In this document: positions 31,073-39,103 of the stretch, piece after piece
Layout of the letters: the number at the start of each line of letters is the position of its first letter
Position numbering within the stretch: position 1 is the stretch's first letter
Virus record (IMG/VR): IMGVR_UViG_3300009788_000006
Location: 1 to 64,000 of that record
Length of the DNA: 64,000 nucleotides
DNA from: a virus
Strand: one strand, 5' to 3'
Program-made: the position numbers and the translations under genes
The notes under the pieces: generated by a model
The model's database searches: none
What the model saw: the letters and a program-made list of their open reading frames with translations, nothing else
Told to the model about the DNA's origin: nothing

Positions 31073-31288
31073 ATGAAAAGGGACAGGGCGGCCGAGTACT
31101 TCAGCGGGCTTCGAGCTCACCTAGAAGAGTACCGAAGTCGCTACTCCGAGCAGAATGGAGAGATAGCTGCCGCGCTTGACCGGCTCCAAGAGATCCAGAG
31201 CCAGCACGGTACGGCCTCCACACCTGAGGACCGCCACCAGGTCCACGAGAGTCTGCGCTGTTTCATCGCGTGGCTTGAAGGGCTATAG
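31073..31288 (+). CDS. Small helical protein, probably leaderless
   Basis: 71 residues, helical throughout (EYFSGLRAHLEEYRSRYSEQNGEIAAALDRLQEIQSQHG...LRCFIAWLEGL), charged. No Shine-Dalgarno; the promoter -10 ends eight bases before ATG 31073. No motif recognised. Could be a dimeric regulator or anti-regulator (speculative). Confidence 0.55.
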   Translation: MKRDRAAEYFSGLRAHLEEYRSRYSEQNGEIAAALDRLQEIQSQHGTASTPEDRHQVHESLRCFIAWLEGL

Positions 31289-31308
31289 CGCGGACTCCCA
31301 GCACCAGG

Positions 31309-31797
31309 ATGGACGCCGAGGGCTTCAGGGTTGCGCGCCAGCACCGGCGCGGTCAGAATCGTCAGGTGCCTATTGAGTTCAAAATCATCACCGCCGTTCT
31401 CGCACTTGGCGCCGGCCTCAGTCTCACCTCCTGGCCGTGGTCCTGGACTCGCTGGCTGTGGTCGGCCACCTGTATCTGTGCGGCGCTGACCTTCGCTCGG
31501 CCGGTGATCGAGGCGCTTGGCGGTGTCGACCCGGTCATCCCGCGCTGGGCTCTGCTGGTGCTCGGCCCCGCGTCTATCGCGACACTGCTCGACATCTGGC
31601 GCCGGACATCTCGACGGCTGCCGCGCCGCCTGACACTTGCTGCCGCTGCGGCGCTCAGCTGCGCCCTTGTGGCCTGGCCGTTGTACGCCGTGGCGCCGAA
31701 GACGGCGGCCGTGCTGTGCTATCTGCCGCTCTGGGTTCTCTTCGGGTCCGTGATACGGTGGAGGCTCATCCCACCAAAGGAGAAAGTCCATGCCTGA
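31309..31797 (+). CDS. Four-helix membrane protein
   Basis: 162 residues from ATG 31309 (a GTG further in, before PIEFKII, is an alternative). Four hydrophobic segments at about 24-44, 48-68, 80-97 and 110-155, with Arg-rich loops (WRRTSRRLPRRL). No known family. It overlaps the next gene by eight bases. Possibly an envelope-modifying or exclusion protein. Confidence 0.5.
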   Translation: MDAEGFRVARQHRRGQNRQVPIEFKIITAVLALGAGLSLTSWPWSWTRWLWSATCICAALTFARPVIEALGGVDPVIPRWALLVLGPASIATLLDIWRRTSRRLPRRLTLAAAAALSCALVAWPLYAVAPKTAAVLCYLPLWVLFGSVIRWRLIPPKEKVHA

Positions 31798-32200
31798 CCC
31801 CGCCTTTTACGCCGCCGCCCTTATCGATCGCATCGAGGCCCGCGGAGTCAACGTCGACGTCCCCGCCCAGGACCTTATCTTCGGCTACGCCACCACGCTC
31901 CACGCCGAGCTCGAGGAGCACTGGGACGGCGCGTCCGGCAAGGCGGTCCGTGCCGGGATCGACGACTACGCCTGGCTCCCCGCTGTCACCGCCCGGCAGG
32001 TCTTCGAGTTCTTTTTGATGATGGGCGCCAAGTCGGAGCGGCTGCGCCAAGCCGAGCTCGCGTCGGCCCTCTCTCAGCACCGAGACGAGGTGGCGAGACT
32101 CGAGGAAGGCGGGAATGATCTCGGGGTGCTCGAGCAGCTAGCCGCGACTATCACCGCAGTGGGTCCGACGGGGCTCTGCTTTTCCGACCCCGGTCCCTGA
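31790..32200 (+). CDS. Hypothetical protein, 136 residues
   Basis: Good ribosome site (AAAGGAG) before ATG 31790. Helical and acidic (FYAAALIDRIEARGVNVDVPAQDLIFGYATTLHAELEEHW...). Not recognised. Ends eight bases before a tRNA gene in the same direction, so the tRNA may share its transcript. Confidence 0.55.
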   Translation: MPDPAFYAAALIDRIEARGVNVDVPAQDLIFGYATTLHAELEEHWDGASGKAVRAGIDDYAWLPAVTARQVFEFFLMMGAKSERLRQAELASALSQHRDEVARLEEGGNDLGVLEQLAATITAVGPTGLCFSDPGP

Positions 32201-32208
32201 CCACTTCA

Positions 32209-32284
32209 GCTCCGATAGCTCAGCCGGAAGAGCGGCTGCCTCGTAAGCAGCGGGTCGGCGGTTCGAATCCGTCTCGGAGCTCCA
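32209..32284 (+). tRNA. tRNA-Thr (CGT)
   Basis: Complete cloverleaf: acceptor GCTCCGA/TCGGAGC, D-arm GCTC/GAGC, anticodon stem GCTGC/GCAGC with loop CTCGTAA (anticodon CGT at 32242-32244, reading ACG), T-arm with GTTCGAATC, and encoded CCA at 32282-32284. Confidence 0.95.
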
Positions 32285-32293
32285 GGATTATAG

Positions 32294-32524
32294 TCAAGGG
32301 CGGGCCGTCCTTGGCCTGCGGATCGAAACAACCCGGCCGGTACGGTACGCCTCGAACGTGTCGCGGGCGATTCTCATCGCTTCGTCGAGCATGTCCATCT
32401 CTTCGTGGCTGGCACTCGGGGCGACTTGAGCTACCGACCGGCCTACTGCTGAGCACTCTCCAGGGGTCTTCGCTCGCTTCGCTTGGGCGAGAACTAATTC
32501 GGCCTTGCTGCTAGGCGTAGACAT
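32294..32524 (-). CDS. Small hypothetical protein at the operon end
   Basis: 76 residues, helical, Ser/Ala-rich start, Arg-rich end (RTGRVVSIRRPRTARP). Starts 14 bases inside the upstream gene. It ends ten bases from the convergent tRNA-Thr gene. No motif. Confidence 0.5.
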   Translation of the reverse strand: MSTPSSKAELVLAQAKRAKTPGECSAVGRSVAQVAPSASHEEMDMLDEAMRIARDTFEAYRTGRVVSIRRPRTARP

Positions 32525-32798
32525 CTTCGTCCATGACCCCGGCGAGCGTCGAGCTCATCCCTGACCCCGGCGGTGGAACTGGCGCGGCGCGCATCCGCAA
32601 CAGATCGCCCATCAGGTTGGCCGGCAGACCCTCCGACGCGCGGACCTGGTTGCCGTCCTGGTCGACGGCCGGCTTCTCGGTGCGGTAGCAGTCGAGGGCG
32701 CCGCAGAAGAGCCCGGTCCCCGTCCAGAGCCGCGACTGCCGGGAGTGGCAGAATGGGCAGAACGGGTGCATCAGGGCGAAGATCTCGAAGTGGCTCAC
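32511..32798 (-). CDS. Zinc-ribbon-like protein
   Basis: 95 residues from GTG 32798, overlapping the previous stop as GTGA. HPFCPFCHSRQSRLWTGTGLFCGALDCYRTEKP has a C-x2-C...C-x4-C cluster as in small zinc ribbons. The rest is unremarkable. One of many small zinc-binding candidates in this operon. Confidence 0.55.
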   Translation of the reverse strand: MSHFEIFALMHPFCPFCHSRQSRLWTGTGLFCGALDCYRTEKPAVDQDGNQVRASEGLPANLMGDLLRMRAAPVPPPGSGMSSTLAGVMDEDVYA

Positions 32799-33340
32799 GG
32801 CGTCACCTTCGCTGTTCTCTTTTCGTAATCGGCAACACAGCACCAGCCGCCCACCGGCTGACCGAAGCCTCTCCCGCAGACTCCGAGCCGCAAACCCGGC
32901 TGTAGTGACGGATCATCTTCCGCGTTCGTCACCCGCGTCTCGGCCCACCAGCGGCAGCTTTCGCAGTTCTCGATCGCCTTCGCGGAACCACCATGCGCTC
33001 GCCCCGCCTGTCGCTCGATCCATCCAAGGAAGTCTCGGACGCCCTTCCGCCATTGCGGCCCGTGGGCTATATCTCTCTGGTTCACAAGGCTCCAGCCTTC
33101 TTCGAGGACCCGTTCAACGGTTAGGCCCGGACTCGCGCCCCGGCCCTGCTGGATCTGATCGAGAGCTTGCTCCGCCTTTCTCCCAATTTCGTGGGCGACT
33201 GGCGCCAGCACGGAGCTCCTCAAGATGCTGAGCGCTGACCGAACGATCTCGAACGACACGGCGACCTCGGTAGCATCTTCAGCGGCGGCGGTCCGCCGCG
33301 CGATCGCGTCGAGCTCCTGCCGGGACATCTTGGTCTTCAC
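32795..33340 (-). CDS. Hypothetical protein with C-terminal Cys cluster
   Basis: 181 residues from GTG 33340 (GTGA overlap). N-terminal 120 residues are helical; the end (CESCRWWAETRVT...LRLGVCGRGFGQPVGGWCCVADYEKR) resembles short phage Cys motifs of the type 'CxxCRxW...GxCxxxxP...W(C)CxxY'. Probably zinc-binding. Function unknown. Confidence 0.5.
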   Translation of the reverse strand: MKTKMSRQELDAIARRTAAAEDATEVAVSFEIVRSALSILRSSVLAPVAHEIGRKAEQALDQIQQGRGASPGLTVERVLEEGWSLVNQRDIAHGPQWRKGVRDFLGWIERQAGRAHGGSAKAIENCESCRWWAETRVTNAEDDPSLQPGLRLGVCGRGFGQPVGGWCCVADYEKRTAKVTP

Positions 33341-33702
33341 TCCGCTACCTCCGTTTCGGTTTCAAGCTCGAGCTCCACAAGACGGCCTCCGCAGAACGGG
33401 CAGAACTTCATCCCGTTCTCGGTCGGCGTCTTTCCGTCGATGATGCTATAGGCATCGCCGCAGCCGGTGTCCCAGCCTAAGTCGTCATCGTCGCCCATGC
33501 GGTTCCACTTGCAGACGGGCCGGCTGCCCTTGTCGAGCAGACGCCGCAAAGCTACGCCCTGGGTCTTTAGCCGTTCCGAGCGGGGCTCGGTGATCTCCTC
33601 GGGGTCGAGCCAAGCTTCGCGGATCAGGGTCGCTGCCGCCCCCATCACAGCGCGGTACATGGCGGCGGACCCCCCGAGCTCTGGTACTGGAATCGTGTTC
33701 AT
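33337..33702 (-). CDS. Hypothetical protein with zinc ribbon
   Basis: 121 residues; the ending DTGCGDAYSIIDG...MKFCPFCGGRLVELE pairs a Cys with a C-x2-C, as in phage zinc-ribbon proteins. N-terminus helical. ATGA overlaps on both sides. No known role. Confidence 0.55.
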   Translation of the reverse strand: MNTIPVPELGGSAAMYRAVMGAAATLIREAWLDPEEITEPRSERLKTQGVALRRLLDKGSRPVCKWNRMGDDDDLGWDTGCGDAYSIIDGKTPTENGMKFCPFCGGRLVELELETETEVAE

Positions 33703-33902
33703 GGCATGGTCCCCTTCGAGGACGGGGCGGGGTCGCCGAGTCCTTTGAGAAGCTGGTTGAATTCCTCCACCTCTGCGGCTCGTTTCTCGCGCATCTCGTA
33801 GCTTTCCAAGATGTCCACAACCACCGGAGTTTCACAAACCGCGCAGAGCGTTCCGAGCTTCTTGGCGTTGTACAGAAGCCGCAGCCAGGGCAAGCCGTAC
33901 AT
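33699..33902 (-). CDS. Small protein with a CxxC motif
   Basis: 67 residues from ATG 33902 (GLPWLRLLYNAKKLGTLCAVCETPVVVDILESYEM...). One C-x2-C suggests a half zinc site. Upstream in-frame extension to 33986 overlaps another small frame and is not used. No ribosome site is evident, so it may depend on coupling. Confidence 0.45.
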   Translation of the reverse strand: MYGLPWLRLLYNAKKLGTLCAVCETPVVVDILESYEMREKRAAEVEEFNQLLKGLGDPAPSSKGTMP

Positions 33903-33909
33903 AATTTCA

Positions 33910-33996
33910 TTACGGCGCCACCTCCGCCTCTTTGTCCCGGATCTTGATCGTAGTGGTTTCACCGACCAGAATGGTAATCCGTGCATCGATCTTCAT
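33910..33996 (-). CDS. 28-residue peptide
   Basis: MKIDARITILVGETTTIKIRDKEAEVAP: one beta-hairpin-like peptide. Its stop is followed at once by an ATG (TAATG). It ends eight bases before the next gene in the chain. Real status uncertain; included because it fills an otherwise empty gap in reading direction. Confidence 0.3.
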   Translation of the reverse strand: MKIDARITILVGETTTIKIRDKEAEVAP

Positions 33997-34020
33997 CTAA
34001 TGGCATGAGCAAGAGGGGAC

Positions 34021-35034
34021 CTATCCGGCTGCCGTTTCCCAGATGTCACACTGTCGGTTCTCATCATCGACGAACTTGTTCTCAGCAGCAGCCTGGACGT
34101 AGATTTCCGACTGGTCGTAATAGCCCGGCTTGAGCTCCCAACCCATCCCGATGCGACCGAGAGATACCGCAGAATATGGCACGGAGCCAACACCGTGAAA
34201 CGGGTCAACCACGATCTCCCCAGGGTTGGTTTTCAACTGGATGGCGCGCTCGCACACGTCGAGCGGAAGCGGGTGCGGGTGAGCCGGGCTGGCGCCGCTG
34301 AAGGTCTCATCGTCCGGATCGGTGTATTTCGGCAGGCAGCGATCATAGCGGATATCTCTCCAGTCTCCGGCCGCGTACCTCTGCCAGATCCATTGTGAGT
34401 AATCATTGTAGATCTGGTTGCCTTCCATGCCCTGGCGAGCCAGAAGCTCGGCGGGAATCTTCTCTGACCCTGAATAGTTGAGCAACCCGGTAGGATGTTC
34501 GACTGGCACCGGATTCTCTCCGGGTTTCCGGAATACTAGCACCTGGTCGCACACAGCGACGCCAGCCGCTGCGCTGTCCTCGCAAAGGTTCTTGTGGAAT
34601 AGAGCCTTGACCATCGTGGCGTTACGGACGACAAGGGCGTTGCGCCAGATGACATGTCGGCCGCCGTAGATCCATCCGACCCGTTGATATAAGCGGATGA
34701 TGTCGCCGGGAAAGTCAGTGTACGTGTCGGCTCCGCTATTATCGTTGACGATGTCGCAGCAGTGTGGCATAGACACGCGGCCCGGCATAGTGATCCGGAA
34801 CATCTCCTGAACAAAATACTCGAAGTGCTCAAAGAACTCCTTGTAGTTGGCTGAGTTAGAGAGGTCCCGCGGATCACTGCCGTAGTGATACAGTGCGCCC
34901 CGCCCCTCGCTGGCGAACGGTGAAGAGTAATGAGTGAAATGGACGGACTTGTCTGGAAGGTCTTTCATGCCCTCAACAGCGTCGCCGCAGTAAAGGGCGA
35001 ACTTGTCAGTGACGAGCTGCTTTGCTACAGCCAT
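34021..35034 (-). CDS. DNA methyltransferase, beta-class N4/N6 type
   Basis: 337 residues. Catalytic motif IV near residue 37 reads HYSSPF (variant of SPPY/SPPF) and the AdoMet-binding motif I comes late (VVDPFHGVGSVPYSAVSLGRIGMGWEL, near residue 285), the order of beta-class amino-methyltransferases. It would methylate exocyclic amino groups of adenine or cytosine; the target site is unknown. It starts ten bases inside the helicase gene. No restriction endonuclease was found beside it, so an orphan, anti-restriction or regulatory role is likely. Confidence 0.8.
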   Translation of the reverse strand: MAVAKQLVTDKFALYCGDAVEGMKDLPDKSVHFTHYSSPFASEGRGALYHYGSDPRDLSNSANYKEFFEHFEYFVQEMFRITMPGRVSMPHCCDIVNDNSGADTYTDFPGDIIRLYQRVGWIYGGRHVIWRNALVVRNATMVKALFHKNLCEDSAAAGVAVCDQVLVFRKPGENPVPVEHPTGLLNYSGSEKIPAELLARQGMEGNQIYNDYSQWIWQRYAAGDWRDIRYDRCLPKYTDPDDETFSGASPAHPHPLPLDVCERAIQLKTNPGEIVVDPFHGVGSVPYSAVSLGRIGMGWELKPGYYDQSEIYVQAAAENKFVDDENRQCDIWETAAG

Positions 35035-36488
35035 GCCGGAACCTCCATTCCCTGGGTGTAAATGTCTGGTTGACTGACGCCCTCGGCGTCGTTCATATAA
35101 CCGACCAGCTTTCCGAACATGTAATCGGCGCGCTTCTGCTTTGCGAGAAGATTGGACAGAACTCGCGACTCCCCGGAGGTGGTGATCAGGTCCACGATGA
35201 CCTCATGCGCCTGACCGAAGCGCCAACATCTGCGGATCGCCTGGTACCACGCCTCGAAGGAATTCATGGCGCCGAGGAAAACCATCCGGTGACAGTTCTG
35301 AAGATTGAGCCCCCACGCGCAGATTTTCGGCTTGGTGATCAGGACGCGGATCTCTCCGTGCTCAAATGCCAGGATCGCCGCTTCCTTCTGGATGTGGATG
35401 TCACCCTTTGGAGCTCGCCATGCAACCGTGCTTCCATACCGAACCGCCTGGCCGGCTACTTCGACAGCGCCAGGAATTACCTGGACAAGGTGTTCTCCTT
35501 CGGGGTTCAGCTCGCACCAGATGATCGCCTGCTCTTTGTGGTCGGTGAGCTCGGCCGCCTTATCGCACCGTGCCACCATTGTTGTGCGGCGCTCCGCCCG
35601 TTGCTCACTCACCCCGCGGGCTTGGGGTGGAATAAGCAAACGCTGGCCGTCCCCATCGATCAAGGGCTTTTCACACTTGACGCCGTGCTCTCGCTGTATC
35701 AGTCCTGGCAGCTCATAGAGGTGGTCTTCATGCGGAAATCCGAGTTCGCCAGGCTTGCGGGCGCTCCGCGACCAGCTCGAAACGAATTTCCAGAACGGCT
35801 CTTCGGCGTGACCGCGAAAGCGCCACCCTTGAGCGTGCATGTCGGCTCTGCCGCTGTGCCGTTGTCCCTTTGACCATCGCGCGATTGTCGGCCCGTCGAC
35901 TTGTCGGAAGAAGCGTTCCTTGACCTGATCTTCGCGCAGTCGCCCCAGCGCCTCAGAGAAAGTGCCGAGCTCGATAAACGCGTTTGGCGCCGGCGTCCCG
36001 CTGTAGAGCGATCGATACCGGACCCGGTTCATCATTCTTTGGATTAGGCGGCGTGTCTTACCGATCACGTTCTTGAGGACGGATCCTTCATCGATCAGAA
36101 TGCCGACGAATGCGCTGGCGTCGAAGTGCTGGAGACGCTGGAAGTTCGTGACCACCACGCGGGGGCCTGGCGGGTACTTGCCGTCGATAGAGCGGACCGC
36201 GTCAATGCCGAACTTCTCGGCCTCAAGAATCGTTTGGTGCGAAACGGCGAAAGGCGTTGCCAACAAAACAGGTTTGTTCGTGTGTCTTACGACATTATCC
36301 CCGACTGTGAGTTGTATTGCGCTCTTGCCCAAACCACATTCTATCAGGTTCGCCGCGCACCCCTCGGCGAGTGTCCACTCGACTAGATGATTCTGGAAGT
36401 CATAGAGGCAGTCCGGCATCCAGTAAGGGGCGAACCCGTCACCGGCCGGCAGTTGCAACTTGCGGGCTACGAAGTCCCGATAGCTCAT
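35025..36488 (-). CDS. SNF2/superfamily 2 helicase
   Basis: 487 residues. Walker A ECGLGKSAIQ (52-56), motif Ia-like TPFAVSHQT, motif II LIDEGSVLKN (DEGS in place of DEAH/DEAD, about 133-136), motif III SGTPAPN, and motif VI QAIRRCWRFGQ near the end. Phage proteins of this kind often precede DNA methyltransferases, as here, with overlapping ORFs. Likely a DNA-translocating ATPase acting in replication, recombination or a methylation-coupled process. ATGA overlap with the upstream gene. Confidence 0.8.
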   Translation of the reverse strand: MSYRDFVARKLQLPAGDGFAPYWMPDCLYDFQNHLVEWTLAEGCAANLIECGLGKSAIQLTVGDNVVRHTNKPVLLATPFAVSHQTILEAEKFGIDAVRSIDGKYPPGPRVVVTNFQRLQHFDASAFVGILIDEGSVLKNVIGKTRRLIQRMMNRVRYRSLYSGTPAPNAFIELGTFSEALGRLREDQVKERFFRQVDGPTIARWSKGQRHSGRADMHAQGWRFRGHAEEPFWKFVSSWSRSARKPGELGFPHEDHLYELPGLIQREHGVKCEKPLIDGDGQRLLIPPQARGVSEQRAERRTTMVARCDKAAELTDHKEQAIIWCELNPEGEHLVQVIPGAVEVAGQAVRYGSTVAWRAPKGDIHIQKEAAILAFEHGEIRVLITKPKICAWGLNLQNCHRMVFLGAMNSFEAWYQAIRRCWRFGQAHEVIVDLITTSGESRVLSNLLAKQKRADYMFGKLVGYMNDAEGVSQPDIYTQGMEVPAWL

Positions 36489-36997
36489 TGCCCGTCCGCT
36501 GAGGGCCGAGCCACCCGCTCATCGGGCCGCGACTTGATCACCGACCAGCGCCGAGCAACTACCGCTTGCCAGTCGAAACCAAGTCCGTCAATATCAGCGG
36601 CCAGCCCTTCGAAAACGTGAGTGGCAGCCCGCTCGAGCCCGTCGAGCACTTGCCGCAACGGCACTGCTCCAGCACCATCCTGCCCTGACTCGTGGATTAG
36701 CTGGCGGTCAAGATCTAGCGAAACCAGGCGGCAGAGAGCTACAGTAGTGACCAAAAAGCCATCCGCTTCGCACCTAACCGCTCTCCCGAGTCGACCGCAA
36801 TAAGCCGCCAACGCTATGAAAACGTCGGCCGCTTCCTCGGCCTTGAGAGGCGGAAGAGCAGCTGACAACATCTCGCCGAGCTCGCCGACCGCTTTCATTA
36901 GGGCGTGCTCCGGGAAGCACTCGAAGTGCTCCAGGTGCCAGGCGAGGACCTCGGCCTGAAACTCTGCAAGATCGACTGTGGTAGGCTTGGATTCCAT
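36485..36997 (-). CDS. MazG-like nucleotide pyrophosphohydrolase
   Basis: 170 residues. The N-terminal helix (FQAEVLAWHLEHFE) leads to GELGEM (E39-x2-E42) and EEAADVFIAL (E55-x2-D58), the ExxE...ExxD metal-binding pair of the MazG/all-alpha NTP pyrophosphatase fold. The C-terminal 80 residues are helical and unlike MazG. It may hydrolyse nucleotides or (p)ppGpp-like molecules to sustain phage growth. Start ATG 36997 follows a GGAG-type site. Substrate unknown. Confidence 0.6.
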   Translation of the reverse strand: MESKPTTVDLAEFQAEVLAWHLEHFECFPEHALMKAVGELGEMLSAALPPLKAEEAADVFIALAAYCGRLGRAVRCEADGFLVTTVALCRLVSLDLDRQLIHESGQDGAGAVPLRQVLDGLERAATHVFEGLAADIDGLGFDWQAVVARRWSVIKSRPDERVARPSADGQ

Positions 36998-37086
36998 TTG
37001 GCAGCTCCTTTGCCGGTGGGTGGCGCCGTGGCGGTGACTCGTCTCGGCGCTCTTGTATTCTACCCGCTAGCGCAGTCGGTTGCAAG

Positions 37087-37479
37087 TCACCCCGACGGAC
37101 AAGCCAGGTCCCTGAGATCGCCCAGCAGCACTTCGCCGAAGCCGACCAGATCCTCGTCCTCCGGGGTCGTCCCCCAATACCAGAACACCTGATCCGGATC
37201 ACACTCGGCGGTCCCGTCCATGACCTGGAGCGCGAAGCCTAGGAGCTCGACCTCTCGCCGGGTCTTCATGCGGTCGTCATCGCGGCGGATGGCGATGAGC
37301 TGCTCCAGCCTATTCCGGTCCGGGACTTCGCCGCTATCGGCACCGCGGGCGCCGGCCAGGTCGAAGGGCTCCGTGTTGGCCGTCCAGGCGAAGCCCAGCA
37401 TTTCACCGACGGCGTCCGTCCAGCGGCGGAGTAGGACGATGCGGCGCTGGCCGCATCCGGGGGTAAGCGAGGTGGTCAT
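37087..37479 (-). CDS. Hypothetical protein, 130 residues
   Basis: Alpha/beta, acidic in the second half (GTTPEDEDLVGFGEVLLGDL). No family recognised. ATG 37479 lies one base after the stop of the preceding gene. The following 89 bases to the MazG-like gene hold nothing I can identify. Confidence 0.5.
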   Translation of the reverse strand: MTTSLTPGCGQRRIVLLRRWTDAVGEMLGFAWTANTEPFDLAGARGADSGEVPDRNRLEQLIAIRRDDDRMKTRREVELLGFALQVMDGTAECDPDQVFWYWGTTPEDEDLVGFGEVLLGDLRDLACPSG

Positions 37480-37683
37480 TCAGTAATTCTCCGATGAGGT
37501 AACGATCACCCGCAGCACCTCGGTAGCAGCGCTTACAAGGGCCGACGGGTGAGCCTTCGCCTGTCCGTAGAGATAGGCGCCAAGCTCGTCGAGCTCATCG
37601 TCAGATAGCTTCGGCAGCCAGGCAAGCGCAGAGGCGAGCTCTGAGGCGATAGCGGCGGGGAGGTTGTTGGGGTCGGGCATCAT
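37480..37683 (-). CDS. Small helical protein
   Basis: 67 residues from ATG 37683 with GGAG seven bases upstream; a longer in-frame ORF reaching 37917 overlaps the SWIM gene and is rejected. Sequence MMPDPNNLPAAIASELASAL then ALAWLPKLSDDELDELGAYL is a helical unit resembling short phage proteins that end 'LSDxELxxLxxYL'. Function unknown. Confidence 0.5.
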   Translation of the reverse strand: MMPDPNNLPAAIASELASALAWLPKLSDDELDELGAYLYGQAKAHPSALVSAATEVLRVIVTSSENY

Positions 37684-37694
37684 CTCAAATCTCC

Positions 37695-38279
37695 TCAGAT
37701 TCCGAACGCTGGATTGTTGTCGTCCTCGGCCCGGACGAAAGCGCCGTCGGCACGGTCGCGGGCGACCGAGGCGGCGAGGTTGCGGAATGCCTGGCTGGTA
37801 GGCTGGCCACAGTCCGCGCAGAAGCCGTTGACCGGTAGGTGGTTCCCTTGCTCGCACCCGGCGATCCGGCGGGCCAGCAGGACGCCTACTTTGCCGGCCG
37901 TTGGAGACTCGCGCCAACCCGCGAAGACGTCCACGTCCTCGAGCTGGTTCGTCGGATCGTTGATGAGCTCGGCCAGCGCCAGCAGGCCGTGATAGCAGAT
38001 TCCGTACCTACCGCTCTCGCACGGGCAGCTCAGGCGGTTCGCCCGGTTGCGGGTCGCGACCGTGACCGGGTAGGTCTTGGCGCTCCCCTTGACGGCGACT
38101 GTCCGGCAGCGGACCCCGAGTTTGAGAAGCAGATCCAACGTGGTGTTGGCGATCGAGTCCAGCGTGGCCGTCTCGGGCGTGCCGAGTGCGCCAACGAGTT
38201 CCGGGTGGTCTTCGGTTCGATCGCAGAGCGTCTTCAGAAGTTGCTCGAGGGCGCTGGCCTGGTTGGCGCTGATCTTCAT
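37695..38279 (-). CDS. SWIM zinc-finger protein
   Basis: 194 residues from ATG 38279 (GGAG upstream). Residues 82-105 (RLSCPCESGRYGICYHGLLALAEL) fit the SWIM signature C-x-C-x(n)-C-x-H. A second cluster near 145-165 (CEQGNHLPVNGFCADCG) is zinc-ribbon-like. SWIM domains bind DNA or proteins and occur in some recombination and helicase systems. Start of the N-terminal part (ASALEQLLKTLCDRTEDH) is helical. Likely linked to replication or recombination. Confidence 0.65.
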   Translation of the reverse strand: MKISANQASALEQLLKTLCDRTEDHPELVGALGTPETATLDSIANTTLDLLLKLGVRCRTVAVKGSAKTYPVTVATRNRANRLSCPCESGRYGICYHGLLALAELINDPTNQLEDVDVFAGWRESPTAGKVGVLLARRIAGCEQGNHLPVNGFCADCGQPTSQAFRNLAASVARDRADGAFVRAEDDNNPAFGI

Positions 38280-38367
38280 GGTCGTCTCCTCGGTTGGTCG
38301 GTCTCCGTCAGCCCTCCGTGAGGACTCGCGGGGGCCGGTCAAGCGGATCGAGGTCGGGTAGCAGGGG

Positions 38368-38381
38368 CGGCCTTTCGGCCG
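38368..38381 (-). other. Hairpin with GAAA tetraloop in an intergenic gap
   Basis: On the minus strand CGGCC-GAAA-GGCCG. It lies in the 110-base gap between the 38390-38755 gene and the SWIM gene. No T-run follows, so it is more likely an mRNA-stabilising or processing element than a terminator. Confidence 0.5.
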
Positions 38382-38389
38382 GCCGTCTG

Positions 38390-38755
38390 CTAACTGAATT
38401 GAGCATCAAGAAGGTCGCGCCGTTCTAAGTACGGGCGGCCATTGTCGCGACAGAAGTCGCCGATCATCGACGGGAGTTTCGAGAATTCCCGCCAGTCTGC
38501 CGGTCTGTTGCCAGGGCGTCGCATCTTCAGTGCGTCCAGCGCACGATAGACTAGGGAATAATCGACCCGGTTGGCCTTGCGCCAAGCCTTGGTGACCATG
38601 TCAGCCCAGTAACTTGGCGCCTTCGTCCGTTTGATGATGGCGGCGAGCGCGTTCCCGGGCATGCCTTTCAGGGCTTGCTCGTCGACCGTGCCGTCCTCGC
38701 CAAGCAGAAGCGCGATACCCTCGGGAGTCATGTTCGTGATGTCGAAAGTCTGCAT
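38390..38755 (-). CDS. Hypothetical protein, 121 residues
   Basis: Helical, basic in the middle (AIIKRTKAPSYWADMVTKAWRKANRVDYSLVYRALDALKMRRPGNRPADWREFSKLP). A DNA-contacting role is possible from charge alone. ATG 38755 follows a 350-base non-coding region rich in repeats, so it may be the first gene of a sub-operon. Not recognised. Confidence 0.5.
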   Translation of the reverse strand: MQTFDITNMTPEGIALLLGEDGTVDEQALKGMPGNALAAIIKRTKAPSYWADMVTKAWRKANRVDYSLVYRALDALKMRRPGNRPADWREFSKLPSMIGDFCRDNGRPYLERRDLLDAQFS

Positions 38756-39103
38756 TGTGCTCTCCAGATTCGCAGGAGCGGTTGATCCCGCCCCTCCTAT
38801 CCGACCTCGATTCGTTCGTGGCCCTTATTCTCGCCTACCAAGACTCGAAGCATGGCTGCCGGCGGTTTCGGGTGAGTTGTCAAAGGGTTCTTTCTCGGTC
38901 GCCTATTAGAACTTGCAAACCCTATGCCAGAATTATGAACACAGCCCCATGAAAGGTTGGTGGGCCTTAAACGTAAGCATGTCACCACTTACGCCGAATG
39001 CCGCCGGGCCAGAGGCCCGGGCCGCTGACCCGGAATGTCCAGAATTCCGTACATTGTATCCACAATTCTGGACACGGGCCGATAAGCGCTTACGGGTCAA
39101 CAC
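38756..39103. promoter_or_regulatory. Non-coding regulatory or origin-like region with repeats
   Basis: Contains an inverted repeat GTCCAGAATT (39037-39046) / AATTCTGGAC (39064-39073) around a minus-strand TACAAT box; CGTAAG/CTTACG (38972-38977/38988-38993); TAAGCGCTTA (39083-39092); a direct repeat GTCAMCACTTACG at 38981-38993 and 39096-39108; and a TTGACA at about 38878-38883 (minus strand). A third CAGAATTCTGGA-like site lies at 39123-39135. Looks like an operator region, possibly an origin. No gene seen. Confidence 0.5.

Noticed and set aside
38797-38988. 63-codon minus ORF in the repeat region
   Set aside because: Sequence looks random, starts within a dyad repeat, no ribosome site.
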